DNA from: Limivivens faecihominis
GTDB lineage: Bacteria; Bacillota; Clostridia; Lachnospirales; Lachnospiraceae
Assembly (NCBI RefSeq): GCF_020686945.1
Contig: NZ_JAJEPR010000044.1
Span: 1-24,434 of the forward strand
Length of the DNA stretch: 24,434 bases
Direction: 5' to 3'
Made by a program: the position numbers and the translations under genes
Shown: one piece after another, positions 7,629-15,586 of the stretch
Position numbering within the stretch: position 1 is the first letter of the stretch
Layout: the number at the start of each line of letters is the position of its first letter
The notes under the pieces: model-generated
What the model saw: only the letters and a program-made list of their open reading frames with translations
Told to the model about the DNA's origin: nothing
Database searches by the model: none

Positions 7629-8777
7629 ATGAAACAAAATAGAGTTCTGCTTGGTGAATATGTGACTGAGTATTCAGTGAAAAATAAAGCGAATGAAGAT
7701 ATACCTGTGTATAGTGTTACAAACAGTCAGGGATTTTGTACAGAGTATTTTGATAAAGAAGTGGCAAGTAAAGATAAGACTACATATAAAATAGTTCCAA
7801 GAGGTTATTTTGCGTATAATCCATCCAGAATTAATGTTGGATCAGTCGATTGGCAAAAGAGTGCAGATAGAGTTATAGTAAGTCCTTTGTATAATGTTTT
7901 TTCTGTATCTGATGAATTGGATCAGCAGTATTTGTTTTATTTCCTAAAAAGTGATATAGGCAGACAAATGATAAAAGCAAAATCATCAGGAAGTGTTCGA
8001 GATAATTTGAAAATGGATATGTTAAAAGAGATGACTATTCCAAAACGAACACTGCAAGAACAAAAAGAATGTGTTGCCATATTAGATAAATTAAAGAGGA
8101 TCATCTCTTTACAAGAAGAGAAAATAGAAAAGTATGACAAGCTGGTAAAAGCCCGATTTGTCGAGATGTTTGGGGATCCGGTTGCGAATGAGATGGGGTG
8201 GGATACATTGCCTTTAGAAAATGCGTGTAAAGCAATTGTTGATTGCCCACATTCAACGCCATCTTATACGAAAGAAGATACGGGTTTTAGATGTATTAGA
8301 ACATCTATTGTAAAAAAGAATAGGATTCTTTGGGATGAGATTGAATATATTCCTGAAGATGAATATGTAAAGAGAATACAGAGAAAAAAACCAGATGTTG
8401 GTGATATAGTATATACACGAGAGGGAGCAATACTTGGTATAGCTGCTATTATTGATAGAAATTGTAATGTTGCATTGGGACAAAGATCAATGCTTCTTTC
8501 ACCTAATATAGATAAGTGTGCATCGGAGTTTTTGTGTGTAGCGATGAATAGTGATTCATTTCTTGATAATGCTTTAAAAGGTGTTTCTGGTTCTGCATCA
8601 CCACATATTAATGTGGGAGATATTAAGGCATTTAGGATGATAATGCCACCAATAGAACTTCAAAATCAGTTTTCTGATTTTACACAAGCCATTGACAAAT
8701 CAAAAGTTGCCGTTCAAAAAGCGTTGGACAAAGCACAATTGCTGTTTGACAGCTTGATGCAGCAGTATTTTGGATAA
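7629..8777 (+). CDS. hsdS: type I RM specificity subunit HsdS (first copy)
   Basis: This 382-aa DNA-recognition subunit reads the bipartite target of the type I enzyme. It has two target recognition domains (about residues 1-130 and 190-345), each followed by a conserved helical spacer. The central spacer ends in KARFVEMFGD (about 173-182), and the C-terminal one contains KSKVAVQKALDKAQLLFDSL. The architecture is complete. It starts just after direct repeat A, with GGGGG as ribosome binding site. It lies between hsdM and a recombinase gene and is probably the expressed copy because it is intact and closest to hsdM. The TRD target sequences cannot be predicted by eye. Confidence 0.95.
   Translation: MKQNRVLLGEYVTEYSVKNKANEDIPVYSVTNSQGFCTEYFDKEVASKDKTTYKIVPRGYFAYNPSRINVGSVDWQKSADRVIVSPLYNVFSVSDELDQQYLFYFLKSDIGRQMIKAKSSGSVRDNLKMDMLKEMTIPKRTLQEQKECVAILDKLKRIISLQEEKIEKYDKLVKARFVEMFGDPVANEMGWDTLPLENACKAIVDCPHSTPSYTKEDTGFRCIRTSIVKKNRILWDEIEYIPEDEYVKRIQRKKPDVGDIVYTREGAILGIAAIIDRNCNVALGQRSMLLSPNIDKCASEFLCVAMNSDSFLDNALKGVSGSASPHINVGDIKAFRMIMPPIELQNQFSDFTQAIDKSKVAVQKALDKAQLLFDSLMQQYFG
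8148..8170 (+). repeat. direct repeat B, copy 1 (central hsdS-1)
   Basis: These 23 bp, starting AAAGCCCGATTTGTCGAGAT, are identical to 10406-10428. After one mismatch, GGGGAT also matches. The repeat encodes KARFVEM in the same reading frame in both hsdS genes, between the two recognition domains, so crossing over here would give an in-frame chimera. Confidence 0.9.
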
Positions 8778-8858
8778 AAAATAAGAGTAGATGAATATGG
8801 ATAATGGGCGTTTATGCTGGTGAAGGATGTCGGTAGATTGAGAAAGGAGTATACCGGC

Positions 8859-9827
8859 ATGGAGGATAAACTCGTAAATATTTTAAATGAAATGGCAGAG
8901 TATCTGAACATATCTCAGATGAAGAAACTACAGGAAGTGTTGTTGAAAAATCTGTCTCAGGAAGAAGCAGTAAAAAAAGAAGTGGAAAACAATACATATC
9001 TGCAAATGTTTCTGGATGCAAAAAAGATCGAGGGCTGTTCGGTCAGAACTCTTCAATATTATCAAATTACCGTGGAACGGCTCTTTCAGATGATTGAAAC
9101 GCCTGTCCGAAAGATTACTACTGAAGAAATTCGCAGTTATCTGTCGGAATATCAGAAAATCAATGGGTGTAGCAAAGTTACAATTGACAATATCCGCCGC
9201 AATATCTCCAGCTTTTTTTCCTGGCTGGAAGAGGAAGATTATATTTTGAAAAGTCCTATGCGGCGTATTCACAAAATTAAAACCAAACAACAGGTAAAAG
9301 AAATTATTTCCGATGAAGCAATCGAAAAACTTCGTGACCAGTGTAATAATGCAAGAGATCTGGCAATTATAGACCTGCTTTATTCTACCGGGATTCGAGT
9401 GGGGGAATTAGTCAACTTAAATATTAAAGATGTGGATTTCGAAGCCAGAGAATGCGTGGTATTCGGAAAAGGGGACAAAGAGCGGCGTGTTTACTTTGAC
9501 GCAAAAGCAAAACTTCATTTGCAAAATTACCTGGACAGCCGTTTAGATGATAATCCGGCATTATTTGTTACTTTAGATGTGCCGCATGATCGGCTAAAAA
9601 TTAGTGGGGTTGAAATCAGGCTTCGGGAGCTTGGACGAAAATTAAATTTAACAAAAATCCATCCCCATAAATTTCGCCGGACGATGGCTACAAGGGCAAT
9701 TGATAAAGGAATGCCAATTGAACAAGTGCAAAAGATACTTGGCCATTCACAAATAGATACTACAATGCAATATGCAATTGTAAATCAAAACAATGTAAAA
9801 ACATCTCATCAAAAATATATCGCCTGA
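8859..9827 (+). CDS. tyrosine recombinase (XerC/XerD-like), within hsdS cassette
   Basis: This 322-aa tyrosine site-specific recombinase has an N-terminal SAM-like core-binding domain (about 40-135) and a catalytic domain with the full set of residues: R180 (STGIR), K204 (GKGDKER), H270 and R273 (HPHKFRR), H296 (LGHSQ) and Y305. The start is ATG 8859, which has AAAGGAG at 8843-8849; the frame is open from 8814 without such a site. Its TGA stop is the first codon of direct repeat A copy 2, so the gene ends on a candidate recombination site, as integrases often do. It lies between two hsdS genes, and recombinases in that position shuffle specificity domains in other type I loci. Excision or exchange of hsdS parts is the likely role. 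Confidence 0.93.
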   Translation: MEDKLVNILNEMAEYLNISQMKKLQEVLLKNLSQEEAVKKEVENNTYLQMFLDAKKIEGCSVRTLQYYQITVERLFQMIETPVRKITTEEIRSYLSEYQKINGCSKVTIDNIRRNISSFFSWLEEEDYILKSPMRRIHKIKTKQQVKEIISDEAIEKLRDQCNNARDLAIIDLLYSTGIRVGELVNLNIKDVDFEARECVVFGKGDKERRVYFDAKAKLHLQNYLDSRLDDNPALFVTLDVPHDRLKISGVEIRLRELGRKLNLTKIHPHKFRRTMATRAIDKGMPIEQVQKILGHSQIDTTMQYAIVNQNNVKTSHQKYIA

Positions 9828-9850
9828 CAACTTCGGATTTGTGGGGGATA
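9825..9850 (+). repeat. direct repeat A, copy 2 (junction recombinase/hsdS-2)
   Basis: This exact copy of 7600-7625 has the same orientation. It begins with the stop codon of the recombinase gene and carries the ribosome binding site of hsdS-2. The two copies bracket 2.2 kb containing hsdS-1 and the recombinase; removing that block would place hsdS-2 after hsdM in exactly the same context. Confidence 0.9.
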
Positions 9851-9856
9851 ATATAG

Positions 9857-11002
9857 ATGGAAAAAATCAAAATAAAAGCACTGATTAAGCAAGTTCGAGG
9901 TGTTTCATACAAGCCAGAGGACTTACATAACAAGCCCGATGAAAATTCTGTTGTATTACTTAGAGCCAATAATATCGCTGATGGACAAATTAATTTTGAC
10001 GATGTTGTTTATGTTGATAAAAGTAAAGTGTCCCCTGAACAATATTTAAAAAAGGGAGATATTTTAATTTGTGCATCAAGCGGAAGTAAAAATTTAGTTG
10101 GTAAAGCTGCAAGTGTCACTTTCGAGAAAGAATGTACCTTTGGGGCTTTCTGTAAAGTTATTAGATCCAATGCGGATTCAAAAGATTTATTGAGCGTTTA
10201 TTTCCAAAGTTCAATTTACCGAAAGAAAATAGCTGAAGTAGCTATTGGAGCTAATATAAATAATATTCGGAATGAACATATCGATAACTTGGATATACCT
10301 GTATATTCAGCTGAAGAGCGAATGTATATTGTAGATAAAATAAAGTTAGCTCAAAACATTATAGATAAGAGAAAAGAAGAACTTTCTTGTTTAAACGAAC
10401 TCATTAAAGCCCGATTTGTCGAGATGTTCGGGGATGCTGTGGATAATCCTATGGGATGGGAAAAGAAGCAACTTCAAGAGATTGTTACTGACGATTGTAC
10501 TATATCATACGGTATTGTACAGACTGGAAATGACCAGGAAGAGGGAGTGCCAGTATTCAGACCTGTTGATATTGTTAATAGAATTCCTAAGTTGGAAGAA
10601 TTAAAAAGGACTACTGAAGAAATATCCAATAAATACAAGCGGACGATATTAAAAGGTCATGAAATGCTGATAACAGTTCGAGCAAATATCGCTGATACTT
10701 GTATTGTTGGGAAAGAATTCAAAGGATGCAATGTTGGAAGAGGTATTGTTCCTATTAGAACTCAAGAGAACATTATGGTGTTGGAATTCTTAAAATATCT
10801 CATGGATAGCAAGCATTTGAATGACGATATCAAAAGTAAAGCCAAGGGCATTACTTTGATTCAGTTGAATATGGAAGATTTGAGAGAAGTAGAACTTATT
10901 ATTCCACCCATTGAACAGCAAAAAGCATTTGTGAAATTTGCAGAACAAGTCAACAAATCAAAAGTTATCAAATACATATCCACACAAAAACTCTGCACAT
11001 AG
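9857..11002 (+). CDS. hsdS: type I RM specificity subunit HsdS (second copy, altered C-terminus)
   Basis: This 381-aa second specificity subunit lies in the same orientation as the first. It has two recognition domains (about 1-150 and 195-355) unlike those of hsdS-1, joined by the shared LIKARFVEMFGD spacer (about 182-193). The C-terminus matches copy 1 down to NKSKV and then diverges to a short tail, YISTQKLCT, so the terminal helix KALDKAQLLFDSL seen in copy 1 is missing. This suggests a recombination scar or a silent donor cassette. It could still be functional, because the recognition domains are complete. It begins just after direct repeat A copy 2 and precedes hsdR. Confidence 0.93.
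   Translation: MEKIKIKALIKQVRGVSYKPEDLHNKPDENSVVLLRANNIADGQINFDDVVYVDKSKVSPEQYLKKGDILICASSGSKNLVGKAASVTFEKECTFGAFCKVIRSNADSKDLLSVYFQSSIYRKKIAEVAIGANINNIRNEHIDNLDIPVYSAEERMYIVDKIKLAQNIIDKRKEELSCLNELIKARFVEMFGDAVDNPMGWEKKQLQEIVTDDCTISYGIVQTGNDQEEGVPVFRPVDIVNRIPKLEELKRTTEEISNKYKRTILKGHEMLITVRANIADTCIVGKEFKGCNVGRGIVPIRTQENIMVLEFLKYLMDSKHLNDDIKSKAKGITLIQLNMEDLREVELIIPPIEQQKAFVKFAEQVNKSKVIKYISTQKLCT
10406..10428 (+). repeat. direct repeat B, copy 2 (central hsdS-2)
   Basis: This exact 23-bp copy of 8148-8170 is in the same reading frame between the two recognition domains. It supports exchange of the distal recognition domain between the hsdS genes by homologous or site-specific recombination. Confidence 0.9.
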
Positions 11003-11052
11003 CCAAAAATCAAGCAGGATTTACGATAAAATCAATTCGGGAGGTTTACACT

Positions 11053-14000
11053 ATGACGAATTTTGATTTTTTGAAAAAAGAGCAGAAATTCAGCAGTTTT
11101 GCAGATGTGGCCATATCTGCGGAAAAAATACTGTTGATTGATTATTCTGCCAGCATACTGAATTGCCGTCGGGCAATGGAATTTGCCGTTAAATGGATGT
11201 ATTCCGTCGATCAATCGTTGATCAAACCATGGGATGACAAGCTGGTAAGTTTGATGAGCACCGATGAATTTCGTGGTATTGTGGATGCAGATTTATTTCG
11301 GCGCATGGATTTTATTCGCAAAATGGGAAATAACGCAGCGCATGCAGGAAAAAAGGCGACAAAAGAGCAGGCACTTCTTTGTCTGGAAAATCTGTATATT
11401 TTCATGGATTTTCTGGCGTACTGTTATGCGGACGAGTACCAGGAAGGAAAATTTAATCCAGATTTAATAACGGATAATTCTGCAGAAACAGATACGGCTG
11501 CAGAAGCAGAACTTAAGCTGGAAGAACTCATGAAAGAGAATGCGGCTCTTCGTGAAGAGCTGACTTCCCGACGGGAAGAGCAGCAGCAGACCTATGTTCC
11601 CAAACCATTGGATATATCCGAATATAAGACGCGGAAAATTTATATCGATGCGATGTTGGAAGATGCCGGTTGGGTCGAGGGCAAAGACTGGATCAATGAA
11701 TATGAAATTCCGGGAATGCCAAATAAATCAGAAGTTGGCTATGCAGACTATGTTTTGATGGGAGAGGATGGACGCATTCTGGCTATAATTGAGGCAAAAA
11801 GGACTTGTGTTGATGTTTCCAGGGGGAGACAGCAGGCAAAACTCTATGCGGATCTGATTGCGCAAAAACAAAAGCGCAGGCCGGTTGTTTTCCTTACCAA
11901 TGGTTTTGAAACACGCATCATAGATAATCAATATCCAGAGCGAAAGTGTGCGACTATTTATTCAAAAAGAGATTTGGAGAAGCTGTTCAATTTGCAAAGC
12001 ATGCGTTCCAGTCTGAAGCATATTACAGTGGATAAAAAAATTGCCGGGCGGTATTATCAGGAAGCGGCGATTAAGGCGGTCTGCGACAGTTTTGATGAAA
12101 AGAAACGCCGAAAAGCGTTGTTGGTTATGGCGACAGGGGCCGGAAAAACCAGAACCGTGATTGCCTTGTGTAAAGTATTGATGGAATGTGGTTGGATTAA
12201 GAATGTGTTATTCCTTGCGGATCGGAATTCTCTGGTGACACAGGCAAAGCGAAGCTTTGTGAATCTCCTGCCGGATTTTTCTGTGACAAATCTTTGCGAA
12301 GAAAAAGATAATTACATGGCCCATGGGGTGTTTTCTACATATCAGAGTATGATGAATTGCATTGATTCTGTGCAGGATGAAAAAGGAAAATTGTTTACCT
12401 GTGGCCATTTCGACCTTGTGATTTGTGATGAAGCACACCGATCTATTTATAATAAATATCGTGATATTTTCAACTATTTTGATGCACCGCTGGTAGGCTT
12501 GACAGCCACTCCGAAAGATGAAATTGATAAAAATACTTATGAGGTGTTTGATCTGCAAGATGGTATGCCTACATATGGGTATGAACTGTCTCAGGCAGTA
12601 AAAGATGGGTTTCTGGTGGACTTCTTGTCTGTGGAAACAACCTTGAAATTTATTCAGGAGGGAATCGTTTATGATGAACTGTCTGAAACGGACAAGGAAG
12701 AATATGAAAATACTTTTAAAGATGAAAATGGAGAAGTTCCGGAGTCAATTGAATCATCCGCGTTAAATGAATGGATTTTTAATGAAGATACCATTCGTAA
12801 AGCGTTACATATTTTGATGGAAAATGGTCTGAAGATTGATTATGGAAATAAAATCGGTAAAACCATTATTTTTGCGAAAAGTCATAAGCATGCAGAAAAA
12901 ATTTTGAACGTATTTGGAAAAGAATATCCTCATTTAAACGGTTATGCAAAGGTAATTGATAACCAGACAAATTATGCACAGAGCGCAATTGATGAATTTT
13001 CAGATCCCAAAAAGCTTCCTCAGATTGCTATTTCCGTAGATATGCTGGATACAGGGATTGATGTCCCGGAGGTGCTGAATCTTGTCTTTTTCAAGAAGGT
13101 GATGAGCAAGGCAAAATTCTGGCAGATGATTGGGCGTGGAACCCGCCTTTGCCCGGGACTGATTGACGGAGAAGATAAGCAAAAATTTTATATTTTTGAT
13201 TTTTGTGGTAATTTTGAATTTTTCCGTATGAATAAGGGAAAACCAACGGCCAATATGATTGCTTTGCAAGGCGCGATTTTCAGTTTACAGTTTGAAATGA
13301 CTTATAAACTACAGGATTTGGCTTATCAGACAGAAAGACTGATTGCATACCGAAAAGCGTTGGTAAAAGGACTGTCTGAAAAAGTGCAGGAACTGAACCG
13401 GGAAAATTTTGCGGTAAAACAACATCTGAAGTATGTGGATCTTTATACGGTGGAAGCAAACTATCAGACATTGACCTATGAAGATACACTTATGGTCAGA
13501 CAGGAGCTTGCTCCACTGATCGAGCCGGAGAATGATGACGCAAGAGCATTGCGTTTTGATGCGCTGGTGTATGGAATAGAGCTTGCCTATCTTGCAGGAA
13601 AAAAATACAGCCGGGCCAGACATGATCTGCTGAAGAAAGTTTCCAAAATATCAGGTGTTGCCAATATTCCGGAGATTATGATGCAGGCAGAGCTGATCAA
13701 TAAGATTCTCCATACCAATTATCTGGAAAACGCAGGGATCGAAGATTTCGAACATATTCGAAAGAGCCTTCGTGATCTGATGAAATATCTTCCGACAGGA
13801 AAGGCCACTTATGAGACAACTTTCGATGACGAGATTTTATCGATCGAGTGGAAGGAAGCAGAACTGGAAAACGACGATCTCAAAGATTATAAAGCAAAAG
13901 CAGAATATTATGTTCGGCAGCATCAGGATGAGAAAGCTATTGCAAAACTGAAAAGCAATATTCCGCTGACCAGTCAGGATGTAAAAGAATTGGAGAAGAT

Positions 14001-14343
14001 TCTCTGGAGTGAGGTTGGAACAAAGCGGGAATATGAAGTCGAGTATGGAAATAAGCCATTGGGCGAATTTGTACGTGAAATTGTCGGGCTTGATATGACA
14101 GCAGCAAAGGAAGCATTTTCTGCTTATCTGAATGATGCAAATCTTGACAGCAGGCAAATTTATTTCGTAAATCAGATTGTTGAATATATTGTACATAATG
14201 GTATGATGAAAGATTTGGCAGTTCTTCAGGAAACACCTTTTACAGATCAGGGAAGTATCGTGGAAGTGTTTACAGATTTGTCTGTCTGGCTTGGAATAAG
14301 AAAAGTGATTGAACAGGTAAATGCCAATGCGCTGGCTGCTTAG
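11053..14343 (+). CDS. hsdR: type I restriction endonuclease subunit HsdR
   Basis: This 1096-aa motor and nuclease subunit translocates DNA with ATP and cuts it away from unmodified sites. In order it has: an N-terminal helical DUF4145-like domain (about 15-125); a charged linker; the HsdR_N nuclease domain with D232 and E247-A-K249 (PD-(D/E)xK type); then helicase domains with Walker A ATGAGKT (360-366), DEAH (459-462), TATPKD (484-489) and motif VI QMIGRGTRLCPG (691-702); and a helical C-terminal region thought to bind the methyltransferase core. All motifs are intact. GGGAGG precedes the ATG. It is part of the fic-hsdM-hsdS-int-hsdS-hsdR series and is followed by the macro-domain gene within 20 nt. 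Confidence 0.97.
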   Translation: MTNFDFLKKEQKFSSFADVAISAEKILLIDYSASILNCRRAMEFAVKWMYSVDQSLIKPWDDKLVSLMSTDEFRGIVDADLFRRMDFIRKMGNNAAHAGKKATKEQALLCLENLYIFMDFLAYCYADEYQEGKFNPDLITDNSAETDTAAEAELKLEELMKENAALREELTSRREEQQQTYVPKPLDISEYKTRKIYIDAMLEDAGWVEGKDWINEYEIPGMPNKSEVGYADYVLMGEDGRILAIIEAKRTCVDVSRGRQQAKLYADLIAQKQKRRPVVFLTNGFETRIIDNQYPERKCATIYSKRDLEKLFNLQSMRSSLKHITVDKKIAGRYYQEAAIKAVCDSFDEKKRRKALLVMATGAGKTRTVIALCKVLMECGWIKNVLFLADRNSLVTQAKRSFVNLLPDFSVTNLCEEKDNYMAHGVFSTYQSMMNCIDSVQDEKGKLFTCGHFDLVICDEAHRSIYNKYRDIFNYFDAPLVGLTATPKDEIDKNTYEVFDLQDGMPTYGYELSQAVKDGFLVDFLSVETTLKFIQEGIVYDELSETDKEEYENTFKDENGEVPESIESSALNEWIFNEDTIRKALHILMENGLKIDYGNKIGKTIIFAKSHKHAEKILNVFGKEYPHLNGYAKVIDNQTNYAQSAIDEFSDPKKLPQIAISVDMLDTGIDVPEVLNLVFFKKVMSKAKFWQMIGRGTRLCPGLIDGEDKQKFYIFDFCGNFEFFRMNKGKPTANMIALQGAIFSLQFEMTYKLQDLAYQTERLIAYRKALVKGLSEKVQELNRENFAVKQHLKYVDLYTVEANYQTLTYEDTLMVRQELAPLIEPENDDARALRFDALVYGIELAYLAGKKYSRARHDLLKKVSKISGVANIPEIMMQAELINKILHTNYLENAGIEDFEHIRKSLRDLMKYLPTGKATYETTFDDEILSIEWKEAELENDDLKDYKAKAEYYVRQHQDEKAIAKLKSNIPLTSQDVKELEKILWSEVGTKREYEVEYGNKPLGEFVREIVGLDMTAAKEAFSAYLNDANLDSRQIYFVNQIVEYIVHNGMMKDLAVLQETPFTDQGSIVEVFTDLSVWLGIRKVIEQVNANALAA

Positions 14344-14362
14344 AAGATAGGAGGTTTTCTTT

Positions 14363-15379
14363 ATGCCATTACAAATCGTCAGAAATGACATTACCAAAAT
14401 GGACGTTGACGCAATCGTCAATGCGGCAAATTCATCTCTTCTTGGCGGCGGTGGCGTGGATGGCTGTATCCATAGGGCGGCCGGACCGGAACTGCTTGAG
14501 GAATGCCGGACTTTGCATGGCTGCGAGACAGGGAGCGCAAAAATTACAAAGGGATATCGGTTGCCCTGTAACTATGTAATTCACACGGTTGGTCCCGTGT
14601 GGCAGGGCGGCAGGCAGCAGGAACAGAAACTTCTGGAATCCTGCTATCGGACGTCACTGAACCTGGCAGAGGAATATGGCTGTCAGTCTGTTGCCTTTCC
14701 TCTGATTTCTTCCGGTATTTATGGCTATCCGAAGGATCAGGCGCTTAAAGTAGCCGTGGATACCATCAGTGCTTTTCTGCTGGAACATGAGATGACGGTA
14801 TTTATCGTGATTTTTGACCGGAAAGCATACCAGATCAGCGGGAAACTGTTTGCAGACATCAAGGCGTATATTGATGACCGGTATGTGGAAGTACATACAG
14901 ACAGCCGGAGGGAACAGAGGCGAAGACGGGAAATATTAGAGGAAGAGGCTTACTTTACGTCAGTCCCGGAACCGTTGCTGCCGGAATCGGTTGATAAGGG
15001 CATCAGCAAAAAAACATTGGAAGATGCCTTAAATCAAATGGATGAGAGCTTTTCGGAAATGCTTTTGCGGAAAATTGATGAAAGCGGCATGACGGATGCG
15101 CAGTGTTATAAAAAGGCCAACATTGATCGAAAGCTTTTTTCAAAAATTCGTGTAGATAAATTTTATAAGCCATCCAAAGCAACCGTGCTGGCCTTTGCAC
15201 TGGCTCTGGAACTTCCTCCTGCGGAAATGCGGGAAATGCTGGGAAAAGCCGGTTTTGCCCTATCCCATGCAAGCAAATTCGATATCATCGTGGAATATTT
15301 TGTCGAACAGGGCAATTATAATGTATATGAGATCAATGAGGCGTTGTTTGCCTTTGACCAGAGCCTGATTGGAGCATAA
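14363..15379 (+). CDS. macro domain protein with C-terminal Cro/XRE-like HTH region
   Basis: This 338-aa protein has an N-terminal macro domain (about 1-170), a fold that binds ADP-ribose and often removes it from proteins or nucleic acids. Key motifs are NDIT near residue 8, the NAAN motif (20-23), the glycine loop GGGGVDG (28-34) and the second loop SSGIYGYP (116-123), consistent with an active hydrolase. A basic linker (RREQRRRRE, 182-190) leads to a C-terminal segment (about 225-338) whose first half resembles a Cro/C1-type helix-turn-helix. It starts 20 nt after hsdR with AGGAGG, so it is probably co-transcribed with the RM genes. It is followed by a terminator and then a VWA gene. Its substrate is unknown. 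Confidence 0.9.
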   Translation: MPLQIVRNDITKMDVDAIVNAANSSLLGGGGVDGCIHRAAGPELLEECRTLHGCETGSAKITKGYRLPCNYVIHTVGPVWQGGRQQEQKLLESCYRTSLNLAEEYGCQSVAFPLISSGIYGYPKDQALKVAVDTISAFLLEHEMTVFIVIFDRKAYQISGKLFADIKAYIDDRYVEVHTDSRREQRRRREILEEEAYFTSVPEPLLPESVDKGISKKTLEDALNQMDESFSEMLLRKIDESGMTDAQCYKKANIDRKLFSKIRVDKFYKPSKATVLAFALALELPPAEMREMLGKAGFALSHASKFDIIVEYFVEQGNYNVYEINEALFAFDQSLIGA

Positions 15380-15454
15380 ATCTGTCTGTTTCTGAAAGAT
15401 TATAAAATGTCGCTTTCCGTGCGACCACTTTCCCAAAGAAAATCGTTATACTGT

Positions 15455-15488
15455 GGCTGTAGGGTATGAAACCCGGCAGCCATTTTTT
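15455..15488 (+). terminator. intrinsic terminator after macro-domain gene
   Basis: GGCTG (15455-15459) pairs with CAGCC (15477-15481), an inner GGGT/ACCC pair extends the hairpin, and ATTTTTT follows. It lies about 75 nt after the macro-domain stop and probably ends the RM operon transcript. Confidence 0.65.
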
Positions 15489-15499
15489 CAAGGGTTATG

Positions 15500-15575
15500 C
15501 GCCAAGAATTTCACTTTTGACGGAAACTTTGGCGAATCCCGCGACAGCAAACCCGAAAGGGCGAGATTTTTCAGG
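15500..15575 (+). other. structured leader before the VWA gene
   Basis: CGCCAA (15500-15505) pairs with TTGGCG (15529-15534), with an inner TTTC/GAAA pairing. A small CCC-GAAA-GGG hairpin (15552-15561) and a short T run (15567-15571) follow, just before the Shine-Dalgarno of the VWA gene. This may be a regulatory leader or attenuator. No known riboswitch class is recognisable. Confidence 0.35.
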
Positions 15576-15586
15576 AGGAAAGATAT

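Noticed and set aside
8814..8858. Earlier ATG for the recombinase
   Set aside because: No Shine-Dalgarno before 8814, while ATG 8859 has AAAGGAG at 9 nt.
7629..11002. Inversion-type phase-variable hsdS locus
   Set aside because: I looked for inverted copies of the hsdS repeats; both genes and both repeat pairs are in direct orientation, so simple inversion is not supported within this window.
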